Assembly (NCBI GenBank): GCA_024699855.1
Contig: JAMPIQ010000002.1
Span: 6,882,001 to 6,946,000 of the forward strand
Direction: 5' to 3'
DNA length: 64,000 bases
Source of the DNA: Aphelenchoides besseyi
Lineage: Eukaryota > Nematoda > Chromadorea > Rhabditida > Aphelenchoididae
A program made the position numbers and the translations under genes. Positions 47,501 through 57,822 of this stretch are shown in pieces. Under the pieces are notes generated by a model that worked only from the letters and a program-made list of their open reading frames with translations, was not told where the DNA came from and searched no databases. How positions within the stretch are numbered: the first letter of the stretch is position 1; every line of letters begins with the position of its first letter.

Positions 47501-50299
47501 AGGTATCGTTCTGTGAACTCCAATGAAAGTTGTCGTCGCACAAGAACTCGACTTTCGAAAACGCAAAACACAATGCCCACTCGAAATGGTGTGTTGTCCG
47601 TCGAGAACTTCGTCGTATCTTTTACCCTCAACTATCGAGAGAGGGTTGACCTCCGCGATGCGCAAAGTCGACGAGCCGAAATGCTTAGCACAAACAAAAT
47701 GCGCAAAATCCGCTCAATTCCAATCGAATTGACCGGATCGTTTTTTACTCGAAACCATGGGACCAAACTGGATATGCGCAGTGCGATCATCGCGCTTCTC
47801 ATTTGCGTGTAGTCTGGGAGCACAACCGAAGTTCGACGGCTACCCGTCAAAACTTACGTTGGTTTTGGAGCTGCAGTTTGCTCCGTGGATTTCTGTACAT
47901 TGGATTCTAAATCCACTTTTTCGGTCTGCTCGTCGGACATCATGTAACCGATCGTCTACAAATAAGTCGGTCATTGAATTCACAAGTTGAGATGCGCGAA
48001 GTCAGTAAACGGTTTAGTTTCAGTCCAATAACATCATTCAGCACTCAAGTTCAAGTTGTCCAAATGTTTGTACAAGTTAAAAGAATCTATACAGCTAACA
48101 AACAACCAACTTTCAAATAATTCAAATCTAACAAAAATGAAACGGTCTAATTTGGGGATCACAACTCGTAGATTGATGGAATAAGCAAACGGATAGATGA
48201 GGGCAGAAACTCACAGTGAAAGTCGGGATCGACAAACACAAAACGTCAATGAAATCGAAATAAAAACGCGTGGTCTCGTCTTTTTACTTTCATATTACTG
48301 TTATTTCGCTTCGACGTAAAACTCGAAAAGATTTACTGCAGTTCCAAGCGGGGATTTGCTGTTTTTTTGAAATGAGCAGAATGTGAGTGACAGGTAAAAT
48401 GGGAAATCAAAATCGGATTGATTTTACTGCTCTTCACACCATGAAGTCTAAAAAAGAACTGAGCACCATCCCCTGCAGCTCAATAACACTACTATACTAA
48501 ACAAAAAAGCCATTTGTAAAATTCTTCAATGCGGGAAGTGAATGAGAAATTTGTACCGCTTTCGCCCGATTTGTTTGATCATGAATTGGAGAGAAATAAC
48601 GCACTCTAGGGTTCCTATTATGTTCGTAAGAAAACAGTTGGTGTTGCTTGTCAACCACCGGTTGAAGTCGAAAAGCGCGAAATCGAGAAGTGCGAAGGCC
48701 GATTGCAAACATTTTAATCCACGATTCTGATACAAATATCTCTAATCGCGCAGATTACTCGATGGTCGTTTGAGTGATCAGGAAAAGGTTTTGATTATCT
48801 ATTAAGACAGCTTGTTAACAAAAGAATCAATGGAGGTACTGTTATAAATTTGGGTGTCAACTGAGCAAATAGCGTGTTGAAACAAGTGTCGAGGAAGCGA
48901 ATACGCAGCCCGAAGTCACCTCAACTGATCCATAAACAGTGTTTAACTGAAATTAGTGCTCATCGAAGAGAAATCGCATCGTAAGTTGACCTTTCGCGGA
49001 TTCTTTTATCGCTCACAAGAAAACGCCGATTTCGGCGGAGTTCTTTTAAAAGAATGCAACCGATGTTTTTTTCGGTATTTTGCCATCCTGAGATTCACAT
49101 CAGAAGATAAGCATCAAATGAGGGCTCAAAGAATTGTATTGGAAGTTTGTGGTAACATCAAGTAGCTGCACACTGCATCGTTCACAGCATCCATCAAGCA
49201 CCTGTCTTTCTGAAACTCAGTAAATAGATTTGAAGTTGCCGGTTACTTTGGAAACAAGAGTTTGACGTTTTCCATCCAAATACTCACATACCGTTTTCGG
49301 GTTCGAGATACAAACACAAAAAAATTGGGAATCGTTTGGAGGTGAACAATTCGTGCCACTTGAATGCATTGTGAGCTTCAAGTTTAGCGACCTGACTGAT
49401 GGCTCAGGAAGCAAAAGTCGCGCGAATTATGAGTGTGTAAGATGACATGCACACAATCGCGAGCTTCTAACTCCTCAGGAAAACAGCAAACATCAAATTT
49501 GCGGGATCAAACGGCCGTTCCGCCAAACAACTTGGAGCTTGTGTACTTAATAATAAAAACAACATTTAACGCTTTCAAGTCTTCATTGTCATTGTCTTTT
49601 GTATGCTGACATTTTGCAAGTGAGCGAAAAGTTAAAATGTTCTGTTGAAATTCCGATGAATTGCTGTTCACAGACAATGGATATCGAAAGTTTACAACTG
49701 AAATGAATGTTTAGGCTGATGCCGAGGAGCAAGGGAACCTCGCACGTGTTAAAGAAATACAACAAGAAATCGACGATTTGGACTTCCGAGCCGACGAAGC
49801 GGTAAACTCAACGACATTTGTTTTAGAAAACTCTTCACTTACAGGAAAGGACCCGAAACTCGAAACTTTCGGCCGTGACATGGATCAACCAAAAGCGTCG
49901 AGTCGAAATGAAACAAAACTTTTTGGATCCAAAGAAAATCGAATGGGATCCAATTCGACAGGACGATCCGTTTACTCGTAAATCGAACAGAACAAAAGTC
50001 GTTTCGGGTTCGTCAAAGAAGAAGGAAAAGACGATTATCACGACCTCCGGTACATTGTCTTGAAGGTCTAAAGGAAATGGCCGTTCATTTCAGATGCTCC
50101 GTCCAGTTCAGATCAATCGTCGATGAATTCTCAAAGTTTAAAGATTGAATCGGTAATAATTGAAAAGACTACGATGGTGAATTTGGAAGGCACATCAAGA
50201 CCGAAGATAGCAAGCGCCTTTGAAAGCTTCAAGCAAGGCAAACCGATTACTGCACAATTCAATCACCATATGGACATTGAATTGGATCTTGACATTTAA
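44588..50299 (+). CDS. rtfo-1: Rtf1, Paf1-complex subunit (host of a nested gene)
   Basis: Transcription elongation factor of the Paf1 complex, needed for H2B ubiquitination. The N-terminus is acidic and Ser-rich (MSDSDSDVEK), followed by a Lys/Glu-rich region and a Ser/Arg run. The Plus3 domain follows (LARFVHLPFFQKLAIGCFVR, VYRMAEIVDVVETAKVY, TRTNKGFKLKYG, VYRLEFVSNSDF). The exon ending RLMKEK (46248) joins across a 3466-bp intron to 49715 (ADAEEQGNLARVKEIQQEIDDL), then DPFTRKSNRTKVV and a final HHMDIELDLDI matching human Rtf1's last conserved motif. Reading on without that splice gives an early stop at 46291-46293. The intron contains an antisense gene. AATAAA is at 50406-50411. Confidence 0.9.
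46249..49714 (+). other. Large Rtf1 intron (3.5 kb)
   Basis: The donor is GTTGGT after AAAGAAAAG and the acceptor is ATGTTTAG before GCTGATGCC. It is about 80 times the usual intron length here and contains the antisense MARVEL-like gene at 46351-47312. The remaining 2.4 kb (47313-49714) has only unconvincing open frames, such as plus 47468-47812 and minus 47254-47631. Part of it should be the nested gene's promoter. Confidence 0.8.
46351..47312 (-). CDS. Four-pass membrane protein, MARVEL-like, nested in Rtf1
   Basis: Minus-strand gene with four exons split by 42-44-nt introns, about 260 residues. The N-terminal about 105 residues are cytoplasmic-like and polar, with Asp/Ser/Pro-rich sequence. 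Four hydrophobic segments follow: VVLGFGAFILSIC, IVTVALLIGYVVFP, ELMFYGFNTMAYFIAVWLMV and MCAIICVALTVLYGIESFV. The segment spacing, the opening LPGVLKLAEVV and the short loop resemble MARVEL proteins (CMTM, MAL, synaptogyrin type). The C-terminal tail is polar, ending LSRETETV, which resembles a PDZ-type end. The precise family is uncertain. Likely a vesicle or plasma-membrane protein. Confidence 0.72.
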
Positions 50300-50635
50300 A
50301 TCTCGATGCTCGTTAAGTTTTTGTATTGTTCTTAAAAATCTATTTTTCTCACTTTTAGTTTCTCGTAGTTGAATGACTTTGTGATAATTTTTCTCTCTAG
50401 TTGTGAATAAATGTAGCGCAAAAACCACCTACTCATATGCATTCGTAGGAACATTACTCGATGTTTTATCGGAATTTCAATAAACTCAACTCACTGGTGT
50501 GCTTTGATTACACTGAAGAAATTAGTCATAAATTTTTATTCAAGACCATAATATTAACGCAAAACTAACGTTTTTATAAAAAAAGATTCCCGTGTATTTG
50601 AGATACTGAATTTGCGAGATTCCATTTGAAAGAGA
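50300..50635. other. Convergent 3' region between Rtf1 and the SRCAP-like gene
   Basis: 336 bp between two stop codons facing each other. It contains the Rtf1 polyadenylation signal at 50406-50411 and a second AATAAA at about 50479. No gene was seen. Confidence 0.5.
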
Positions 50636-53600
50636 TTAAAAACCGTCTGTTTCGGTGTGATGCCATAACATTGAGGCCGCGAACTTTTCTACCGGTTGAA
50701 GAGATTCCCAGATTTGCATGTTCACTTCGTCGAACTCAGGCATAGCTTGGAAAGTCGAGTCGAAGTTAAACTCGGCCTCATCAGCCGCCACTTCAGCGAC
50801 CACACGTCGAGCGGCCAGAACGTCCTGTTCATCTTCCGCCTTTTCCATTGCCTAAAACAAGAAAATTTGAATGGATCGATCTCATCAACATACTTTTTGA
50901 ATGTCCGTATCCTCGGTTTCTGCCGACCAACTTTCAACTTCATTGATGCACGAGACATCGGGGCCGTTTTCATTTTTGAACAGATCGCGAATGTTGTCCT
51001 TCTTCTTGAAAAACGCCGGAGTGAATCCTGCTTCGTCGATAGCCAACTCTCCGAGTCGTCGTTTCTCACGTGCTTTCTTCAAAATATTTTCCTCAATTGT
51101 ATTTCGACTGACCAGTCGATAAATTGTCACGTCTTTCGTTTGACCGATCTAAAGAACAAGCAGAAGTTAAGAGAGTTAAAGAACAAAGATCTTACTCGAT
51201 GACAGCGATCTTGAGCTTGACTATCGATACTAGGATTCCAGTCAGAGTCGTAAAATATCACAGTATCCGCACCAATCAAATTGACTCCAGTTCCGCCCGT
51301 TCTGGTCGAGAGTATGAAACAGAACACTTTGGAATCCGAATTGAAACGTTCCATCAATGCTTGTCGACGCTCCACAGGCGTACTCCCATCCAGTCGAAAG
51401 TAAAGATACCCGTGATGGGAAAGAAACGCTTGAAGAATGTCGAGCATCTTAGACATTTGAGTAAAAATCAAACATCGATGATTTTCAGCGTAGAGATTGC
51501 GAAGAAGTGCGGCGAGAGTTTGCAGTTTTCCACAATCGTATTCAATCAAACGTACTTCCGGAAATTGCAACATTCCGTTTGTAAGCGCCCGTTCGTCCGC
51601 CAAATTACGACGACGATGAATCTCTTTGATGTGCGCTTGTTGTCTTCGCTCTTCGTAAAGTTGCCACCATGATTTAAGCGAATCGATGAACGGAGATCGA
51701 ATTGGTGGATATAATGCATTTGGAACGAATAAGATGAACCTAAAATGGAAACATTCGTTCAGAAAAGATATCAACTATGAACCTGTTCAGTGACTCAAAT
51801 GTCCATTCCTCTCGACGTGTTGCAATTTCGTTCGAAACCTTTTGAAAAGGACTCAATTCAAAATCGGACTTTTCGACTGTGCTTTCTGGACTTTGAAGCT
51901 CCAACTTCAACATTGACGAACAACTGTCGGTTGAGATTGAATCTTGCAATTGCAGTTTCAGATCGGTCCGCTCGAAAACATCTCGTTCCAAACAAACTGC
52001 TCGGCAGAACGGTGCAATTGCTCCTTCTTCCACGTAAAATGGAGATTGCACTTGACGCGGTTCAAATAAATTCGGATGGTTGCAGCATTTTCGCAACTGC
52101 ATTACGATGCCCAAAACAGACACAATGCTTCCCGTTCGTAGACTTTGAACCGTACTATAAATAACCATAAGCTCTGCGTATCCTCTAACAACCGACCTTT
52201 GAAGTGACATAAATTCGTTGTACAAATACCGTTGACGTTTTGACAGATCACATAGGATCACTTTTTCAGTCTTCTTCGGCAGTTGCTTCTCCACTTCTGA
52301 TTTCAATCGTCGCAGAATGAAGGGTCGGAGAACCTACAAAAAAAGAAGTCAATTTCTGAGTCCAATACTTGCCCTGTGTAATCGTTGAACAACCGCGACG
52401 TTAAAATCTTCGTTGCCTTCAATCATATCGGAAATCGGATTATTAAACCAATCTTTGAAGTCATCACGAGACGCAAAAACGGCCGGCAAAAGAAAATGCA
52501 AAAGTGCCCAAAGTTCCATCAAATTATTTTGTAGAGGCGTTCCAGTAAGTAGAAGACGACGTCGAGTACGCAAATTGATTAATGTCTGCCAACGTTGACT
52601 TTCAAAGTTTTTTATATGTTGAGCCTAAAAAACCTTATTTAGAAAAGAAGACTATTGTTGAATTACTTCGTCCAGAACCAGATATTGCCACTGCTTTTTC
52701 TTAAAACAACGAGCATCTTGAACAAACAACTGATAAGATGTGATGCAGATATCGAAAGAACCATTGGTATTCCAACCCTAAAATGAAGACAGTAATGTTC
52801 GAATACTTCAAGATATTACCTTTCTTTTGGCTGCACGGTCCCTAACAGAGCCATAGTACGTAAGAACCTTAAAACTCGGACACCACTTTTTGAATTCCAT
52901 TTCCCAATTGAGCATAACAGACGTTGGAACAACAATAAGATGTGGACCCCAAACAGAATGGGTAACTGCTAAGTGCGCAAATAAACTGATCGTCTGAATC
53001 GTCTTTCCAAGTCCCATTTCATCGGCCAAAATTCCATTCAAATTCTTTTCGTGCAACGCATACAACCAATTCAATCCGACCAGTTGATATTCTCGAAGTT
53101 TTCCTTCCAGTAAATCCGGTTCGGTTATTTGAATCTGCAACAAGAAATCAACAAATGAATCAACGTTGTTGAATTTACATCAGCCGTTTCAAGAGTATTT
53201 CCTTTGGGTTGGAAACTTTGCGCTTCTTCAGCCGCCTTCTCCAAATCGTCGGATGATGAATGCAAACCGTTTTTTGTGTGCGTACCATTGGATTTAAGTG
53301 TGGACTTCTTGGGTTCTTCGTTGCCGTTACACTCGGAGACCCCATCAACGACGTTCGTGTTTTTGTTGATCTCGTAGATCTCTGCCGTCACTATCGAAAG
53401 CTTGTTGTCCAAATCACGGCGACGATCAGCTTCTTCTGATTGCTAAACATTGCAATAATAATCGATTGTTGGTTTGTGACTCTTACCTTTTGAAAGTGAT
53501 CAACCAGTTGCTGAGCTTTTGACCAAAACTCCTCGATCATTCGAGCAACTTGTCCACAATGCTTTTTTGCTTCTTTCTCCATGTTAATCGTGGATTCACG

Positions 53601-54460
53601 TTTGGCCAATTCATTTGCTTTCGCCGTGTGATGTCTCATTACCCATTGAGCCATCTTCTTCGAGTAGTGTCGTCGATGCAATCGCTCATTCCTTGTGACC
53701 AAATGAATCCAACGCATTTCCTCCAGCAAGAAATCCCAATGGGTTTTGACTCTATGTTCATCCTCACAAACAGGCATTTGTGTGGCCTCCCATGCGCCAT
53801 TTTTTCTTCGATCGGCAATTCGATCCAACGTAGAACCTGACTGAATGAAAAATACGTTCATCAAACAATCAACTGGAACTCACGGTTAATATCGAGTTCT
53901 TCGGACGCTTTTTTGTTTGTTTGGATGATGTCGAAGGTAAATCCTATGAATATCAAAGCTTATTGCAATGTTTAACTAAATAGTTACCGTCGAGACGCGT
54001 GGCTTCTTGACCGGTGGTTCGTCTTCTGCTTCCGAACTGAAAGGTTTTTGGCTCAAATTTTTGTGATCGTACAAATGACAGGATTTGGTGCAAAAAGCGA
54101 AGTGTTGTCTATGGCTTTTGATTTAAAAGCAAACTTATACATCGGATAAGTTCGATCATTCAAGAACAGGAAAGTGGAATGGAAGAATAACTCACGTTTC
54201 GTTACAACTCGGCAAAATTCGCAGAGCTGATCGTTTTTCTACGCTCCGGTAAATTTCGACAATACGCGGCGGAACTCTGAACATCGAAGATTAAAAGACG
54301 ACCACATAGCAAGCTGATTATATTCCCCAACTCCCACTACTTACAATTCTTTGATCAAGTCCACTTCCAATTGTTGTTCTTGTATGAATCGGCGACAGAG
54401 AAACAGGACGACCGGCCAGTGCTTCAGCCGTGCTTCTTTTTTATTGACCTCAGAAGACAT
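50636..54460 (-). CDS. ssl-1: Swr1/SRCAP/Domino-type chromatin remodelling ATPase
   Basis: Snf2-family ATPase that exchanges H2A for H2A.Z in other eukaryotes. Many exons encode about 1,080 residues. The start is [15 protein letters not shown] at 54460. An HSA domain ([20 protein letters not shown]) is followed by the ATPase N-lobe with [12 protein letters not shown], Walker [10 protein letters not shown], motif II LDEAQHIKN (DEAQ is normal for SRCAP) and [21 protein letters not shown]. An insertion of about 150 residues separates the lobes. The C-lobe has [40 protein letters not shown] and [16 protein letters not shown]. The protein ends about 75 residues after the post-helicase region ([20 protein letters not shown]), so the long C-terminal part of animal SRCAP is absent. 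Nothing in the downstream DNA supplies it. Confidence 0.9.
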
Positions 54461-54948
54461 GCCAAAGTCTGAAAAACTCGCGTTGTGATTGATCGCATTT
54501 TCCGTACCGTTCACTAACAAGCAAAATCGAAAGTAACTCGAAATTTACATAATTCGAAGGTAAACAAACGATCAAGCCAAATTCGCGGACAAAAATCTGA
54601 ACGAAATCGAAATGCGAGCAAAATGTTTGAGTTTATCGATTTTCTCGCCAATTCCATCTAGAGGTCTTCTTTCTGTTTGGTTGATGTAACCGCGCAGAAT
54701 TCAAAGTTGAACAACTGGACGCAAAGATCCATTCGAATACAAGCTCAAATTGGCTTCTACAAGACGCCAATTTGGCCTTATACACGAAGCCTTCGAATTG
54801 GTTACAAGTTCACACTGTCGCTCACAAAGACATCACATTCTGTTTATTTGTGAATTCTCAGGATTCTCAGAAACGAAAATTTTCCATTCAATTTTACGAT
54901 CAGTAGTTAGCGATGTTCGTAAGAATTGCCTGAAAAAGACGAGATAAT
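54461..54948. other. Intergenic spacer between the ATPase and globin genes
   Basis: About 490 bp. Both flanking genes run minus, so this is the ATPase promoter plus the globin 3' UTR. One open frame at 54750-54947 (plus) lacks support. Confidence 0.4.
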
Positions 54949-56329
54949 CTAGAAGTCTTGCATTCGAGCTACCTGCTCTAACACTCTGTAGATTTTTGCC
55001 CATAAGTGCCCAACGTTTTCCGTCATTGCACTCTCTCCCAACACTTGTGTTAGCATTGTAATTAGACCATCCATGAACGATTTACGAATCAGCGTCGGGC
55101 ACACGTCAAGAACGATACAATTGTGAACAAAGCTTTTCAGCGTCTTCGGTAGACCGCTGAACTGTCGCTCTGTTGTGTAGTAGTTTATTGTAACCTCCAA
55201 CGCCTAAATGATTGAACATAGACAAGAGTGTTAAGGGAACTTAATTTGATAAACTCTCTTGAAAACTTGTTGAAAACATCACTGTGTTCGTCGATGTTCA
55301 AAGACAAGTTGATTTTGTACCGTGCAATAAGTTCGTTATAAGTCTAGAAATTACTTTCACTAACTAGAATTTGACTCTCAATTACTTTGAGAGCAGTTGT
55401 AGTGACGATTGTTCCGTTCTTTGTTAGTCCCGATTCTTTCACTTTCATCCACATTTCGCGCACGTTTTCCATTTCTATCGCTGTAGTGCATTGGGTCAAA
55501 TACAGCTGACGCTGATTACTGATCCCAATAGACATGTTCGCTTTGATCAAATCCCACAGTTTATTCCAACTCCGACGCAATGACTCGTCCGGCAGTTCAT
55601 CGGGTTTTTCGACCACCAACTTCAATGCCTTCATGAATCCTTCGTGCATAAGCTATCTCACATTATTTCTTTGCATTGAATCGTTGTACAAACCTCCAAC
55701 TGACTTTCTTGAGTGTCAAAGAAAAAATGATGATTTCCAAGTTCTTGTAGAAGTTTTGCTATTCCGTATGGCTCATCCAAGTTGTCCATTAGCATTGTAA
55801 ACGCGGCTTGAATTGAATTGCAATGATGACGAAACTGCAGATCATGACTCAATTCTTTGGCCCAGTCGCCATTGTCGATATCAACCTTACGAGTAAACTG
55901 CCAAACTGGTCGTGTTTGTGGATGATCTCGTAACATGTTGATGAACATTTGTTGTATAACTTGGTTCTAATATCTCAAAATTTATATCATTAAAAAAAGG
56001 ATTTCACCTGAAGATTGATTTTCGAAAACTGAATCCAATGAGCACGTGCCAGATTAACACCACGATTTAGAAATTCATCGTCAGTCTCATCTGAATCAGA
56101 TGTTTGTCTTGGTTTTTGTGTTGTTGGAGATGGTTTAGAGTTCACAGGAATAATGGTATCATCACTACTTGATTCCGTGCTCTGAGCGTTCAATTCATGT
56201 ATGTCAATTGATTCGCCGCGTAAAATACCCTAAATTTTCAGATGAATATTCTTTGGAGTTACATTATAAGATAAAAACTACCTTCAGATAGGCATGATAC
56301 ATAGGTACTTCAGTTTTCCGAGTAGCCAT
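54949..56329 (-). CDS. Two-domain globin with acidic N-terminal extension
   Basis: About six exons, roughly 370 residues, with no signal peptide. After a Ser/Asp/Thr-rich leader of about 70 residues, globin domain 1 runs from VNLARAHWIQFSK through HPQTRPVWQF (CD corner), FRHHCNSIQ (distal His position) and IAKLLQELGNHHFFF (proximal His position in LGxxH). A linker follows (WNKLWDLIKANMSIG). Domain 2 starts MENVREMWMKVKESGL and runs through TALKTYNELIARYK, INYYTTERQF, LKSFVHNCIVLD and GHLWAKIYRVLEQV. In domain 2 the aligned proximal position is not His. The join between the exon starting TYNELI and the exon starting ALEVTINYY is ambiguous; GAT/GTTTTC at about 55285 is my best donor. Confidence 0.75.
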
Positions 56330-57822
56330 TTTGCTCTTGTTAAATACTGTTAATAGCACGCTTTTTAAAACCGTTAATCCTTCGTACACCGCCAAAAATG
56401 CCGCTTTCCGGTCGTTGGACTGAAAGATTTCGAATTAATGTCGAGAAGTACTACGCCTGTTCGTCGCGTGGTGTGTGAATGAATTGCGTGTTAGCGGTCA
56501 TAGCAATTAGCTGTGAAATCGGGACAAAACTTGGTTGACATCGAAAACTCTCTCGAGAGTCAAAGTCTGAATTGAAGCTTCGTAACCTGTGGAAGACCAA
56601 TGAATCGCAGGAAAACAGCTGAGTCTAATCGAATGCTAAATTTTGGTTAATTAGCCGACAGAATTAAGCTTTGTGCTTCTTTTAGACAAATAATCTACTT
56701 ATTGGAAAGTATCCGTAAGTGGAAAGGCAAATGTATGATTGTGAGCATACAATGGAAGAAACGATAACAAAAAACTTGAAGATTAGACAAAAGTAACACG
56801 TTGAACGAACTAAATGGACGCTAATTGTCTGTCTTCATCCACGTGATAGTCAAGTAAAAAAGGTAATCCGCAGGAGTGCAAGACATGTTAGATAAATAAG
56901 AGCACAATCATAGAGCAGTAAACCAGGAACAATTCTATAGTCGTTTAATAACAACAAAATTAGCAGCAAGAAATTCAAAGCCACATAGGAATGAAGATAG
57001 TGAGTAAATGTATGTTGTACATTCCTTTTCTTAACTTCCTAAAAACAATGTCACCTTTCTACTTCGATGAAAATTGTTTTCAGTTAACGGCCGGTTAGAC
57101 AACATAATTAGTTTTAACATCTTTATAGATCGTGCAAATCAACTGCTCATGCAGTCGAGTAGTCAGGTCGGTAGTTAGTGTTTGCTCAACGCTTTTTTTT
57201 GTTGCTTTAAGTATTTTTAATTTATCTTTAGCTAATGAAATATCATTTGCATTAGAACAACAATAGTCTTGAGCAACTTGATCTTACTGCTTATCACGAG
57301 CAACATCCCATTAAACAACCATGAATGGGTGTTGAAAAACACCATCACTTCTAACCATCTCATGTTTGATGTTCTGCTCTTTGGTGAAAATTTGGTTTAA
57401 ATTAATCGGACTAGTGGACCGTAGTGTTTCACAAATGCAAAAACTGACGAATCGAGAGTTTTATTTGTGAACGCCGTGAGTTGAAATAAAACTACACTCC
57501 GTTGTAACGGTCAGTTGAGTCGGCATCGTCTTAAGCCGTTAAACTCGCCGAGGGAACAAAAAGCGACATTTGGATGCAACGGAAAGTCGGGAAGAAGAAG
57601 GTTGCCAATTGTTATTTCCAACTCTTCGTTTTTGTTTTGTCTATTCTGAATGTGCGCATCTTCCATCTGCCACTTTAGTTTCTGTTTGCAGGGAAATCAA
57701 TTAAATCGAGTGTTCTAAACGTACATTGCAATCGTTGACTGTTTCTGTAACCCATACGCGCGTTTTGAAGGTTCACTAAAGAGTGTTAAAACTTTCTGCA
57801 ATCACTTGCAATTTCTATTCAG
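56330..57822. other. Divergent intergenic region upstream of the globin and receptor genes
   Basis: 1.5 kb between two genes transcribed away from each other, so it should hold both promoters. It is AT-rich without long open frames. The receptor start is immediately preceded by TTCTATTCAG, which fits a spliced-leader trans-splice acceptor or a leader intron. Confidence 0.5.
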
